Assembly (NCBI GenBank): GCA_025463865.1
Contig: JAODBH010000033.1
Coordinates: 1-46,619, forward strand
Length of the DNA: 46,619 nucleotides
Direction: 5' to 3'
Source: Actinomycetes bacterium
GTDB taxonomy: Bacteria > Actinomycetota > Acidimicrobiia > IMCC26256 > Chersky-534
Numbering within the stretch: position 1 is the first letter of the stretch; every line of letters begins with the position of its first letter. The notes beneath the pieces were generated by a model. The model searched no databases, was not told where the DNA came from, and saw only the letters and a list, made by a program, of their open reading frames with translations. Both the position numbers and the translations under genes were made by a program. Positions 45,787-46,619 of the stretch are shown here, in pieces.

Positions 45787-46461
45787 TCACGCGCGACGGG
45801 CGACCGCCGCACCGACGACCGCGGAAGCTCCCGCGCGGCGCAGCTCCCGGGCCGCGGCGGACAGGGTGGCCCCGGTCGTGAGGACGTCGTCGACCACGAT
45901 GACGGTGGCCGCCTCCGCGCGGAGGGCCCGGAACACCGGTCCGGACCGGCGCTCCGCAGCTGAACGGCCCGTCTGCGGAGGCCCGGGACGGCGCGCCAGC
46001 ATCCGCCGCACCGGGAGCCCGAGCTCCGGACCGATGCGCCGGGCCAACAGCTGCGCGTGATCGAACCCGCGGGCGCGTCGACGGACAGCTGTGGTCGGTG
46101 CCCACGTGACGACGGCCCGGTGCAGGTCCCACTCCCCCGCGGCCGGCTGCGGCGCGGCCTCCCGGAGTGCCGCGTCCTGCAGTGCTGCGTCCTGCAGTGC
46201 TGCGTCCTGCAGTGCGCTGACGACTGCGAGTGCCATCCAACGCACCGGGTGCACCGACCCGCGGTACTTGAGCCGGGCGATCAGCTCGCGCATCGCGCCG
46301 TCGTACGCGAACGGCACGGCCAGCGCGTCGAGACCCTCCGGCTGCGGGCCGCCCGGCGCTCGCCGCAACCCCGCCACGCACACGTCGCACAGGGGCTCGC
46401 CCGGCGCTCCACATCCCGGGCAACGGGCGGGAAACACACTGCGGACCAGACCATCGAGCAT
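45787..46461 (-). CDS. ComF family phosphoribosyltransferase-like protein
   Basis: The 224-residue protein has the N-terminal zinc-binding CPGCGAPGEPLCDVC, FAYDGAMRELIARLKYRGS and a C-terminal PRTase domain with VIVVDDVLTTGATLSAAARELRRAGA, the ComF signature. ComF acts in DNA uptake during natural competence in some bacteria, but the family is widespread. A three-copy 15-bp repeat sits in the middle. A GTG at 46491 could extend the protein by 10 residues; the ATG at 46461 gives the usual N-terminus. Confidence 0.9.
   Translation of the reverse strand: MLDGLVRSVFPARCPGCGAPGEPLCDVCVAGLRRAPGGPQPEGLDALAVPFAYDGAMRELIARLKYRGSVHPVRWMALAVVSALQDAALQDAALQDAALREAAPQPAAGEWDLHRAVVTWAPTTAVRRRARGFDHAQLLARRIGPELGLPVRRMLARRPGPPQTGRSAAERRSGPVFRALRAEAATVIVVDDVLTTGATLSAAARELRRAGASAVVGAAVARRA
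46167..46211. repeat. Three 15-bp tandem repeats within the comF-like gene
   Basis: gtgccgcgtcctgca, gtgctgcgtcctgca and gtgctgcgtcctgca occur head to tail. On the minus strand they encode AALQD three times, between the zinc finger and PRTase parts. Being a multiple of three, copy changes do not break the frame. Confidence 0.9.
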
Positions 46462-46494
46462 GCGAACGACGCTACGGCCGAGGTATGACACGAA

Positions 46495-46518
46495 CGCCCG
46501 GCTCCGAAGAGCCGGGCG
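46495..46518. terminator. Perfect 10-bp stem hairpin downstream of sahH
   Basis: cgcccggctc and gagccgggcg pair perfectly around the tetraloop cgaa. It lies 60 bp after the sahH stop and just before the comF start, and on the minus strand is followed by TTCGTGT. It is a likely terminator for sahH. Confidence 0.75.
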
Positions 46519-46577
46519 CGCGTGCTCGACCTGGTGCTTGACCTTGACCTTACCGAACGCGTTGCGCCAGCAACTGG

Positions 46578-46619
46578 CTAGTACCGATAGTGCTCGGGCT
46601 TGTAGGGGCCCTCGAGGGG
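46578..46619 (-). CDS. ahcY: Adenosylhomocysteinase, C-terminal end (cut by window edge)
   Basis: The last 13 codons before a TAG at 46580-46578 read PLEGPYKPEHYRY. S-adenosylhomocysteine hydrolases characteristically end G-P-F/Y-K-P-D/E-H-Y-R-Y, where the Lys and Tyr reach into the neighbouring subunit to bind NAD. Everything else is outside the window, but the tail is distinctive. Confidence 0.8.
   Translation of the reverse strand, partial: PLEGPYKPEHYRY

Overview
The window is chromosomal DNA of very high GC content with short gaps, many 4-bp GTGA/ATGA start-stop overlaps and frequent GTG starts. It carries several families found mainly in Actinomycetota: an Rpf-like transglycosylase, a mycothiol-dependent isomerase family protein, DUF3052, DUF2505, DUF3817, and the hpf-secA-prfB-ftsE-ftsX order. 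I infer an actinobacterium, possibly of the class Acidimicrobiia; the class is a guess from protein style, not shown by the sequence.

Layout. (1) 1-9828: a surface polysaccharide locus. Seven genes read leftwards from about 6547: two tandem LuxR-type regulators, a Wzz/tyrosine-kinase-like copolymerase, an ABC-2 permease, a Wzt-like ATPase and two glycosyltransferases, the last cut by the window edge. A glycosyltransferase and an O-antigen ligase/polymerase-like membrane protein read rightwards. The 582-bp divergent gap holds four copies of a 14-bp motif spaced about 24 bp apart, plus an inverted repeat. (2) 9829-12288: cupin, VOC, YaaA and hemerythrin genes. (3) 12385-15622: a three-gene signalling unit of REC-PP2C phosphatase, CHASE3 histidine kinase and single-domain receiver, coupled by 4-bp overlaps. 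(4) 15783-23403: small membrane and hypothetical genes, a flippase-like protein, AlgH, an Rpf-like protein and an ABC-2 exporter pair. (5) 23440-25278: typA. (6) 25484-28621: a three-gene operon of DegT aminotransferase, NAD-dependent epimerase and MGDG-synthase-like glycosyltransferase. (7) 28661-38799: glutathione peroxidase, FAD oxidoreductase, site-2 protease, a sulfatase-fold hydrolase, thioesterase, a desaturase with a divergent TetR regulator, an MDMPI-family protein, an SRAP protein, DUF3052 and a 1-Cys peroxiredoxin. (8) 39008-46619: a leftward housekeeping block of sahH (3' tail only), comF, a FlgM-like gene, hpf, secA, prfB, ftsE and ftsX.

Most notable points: a one-base frameshift that splits prfB just before the GGQ region; a triple half-site operator between the desaturase and TetR genes; the repeat array in front of the polysaccharide regulators; two large hairpins with the same outer stem between convergent genes; a probable CTG start; and a FlgM-like gene with a sigma-28-like promoter inside the sec/translation cluster. 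No tRNA, rRNA, CRISPR array, insertion sequence or prophage was seen.
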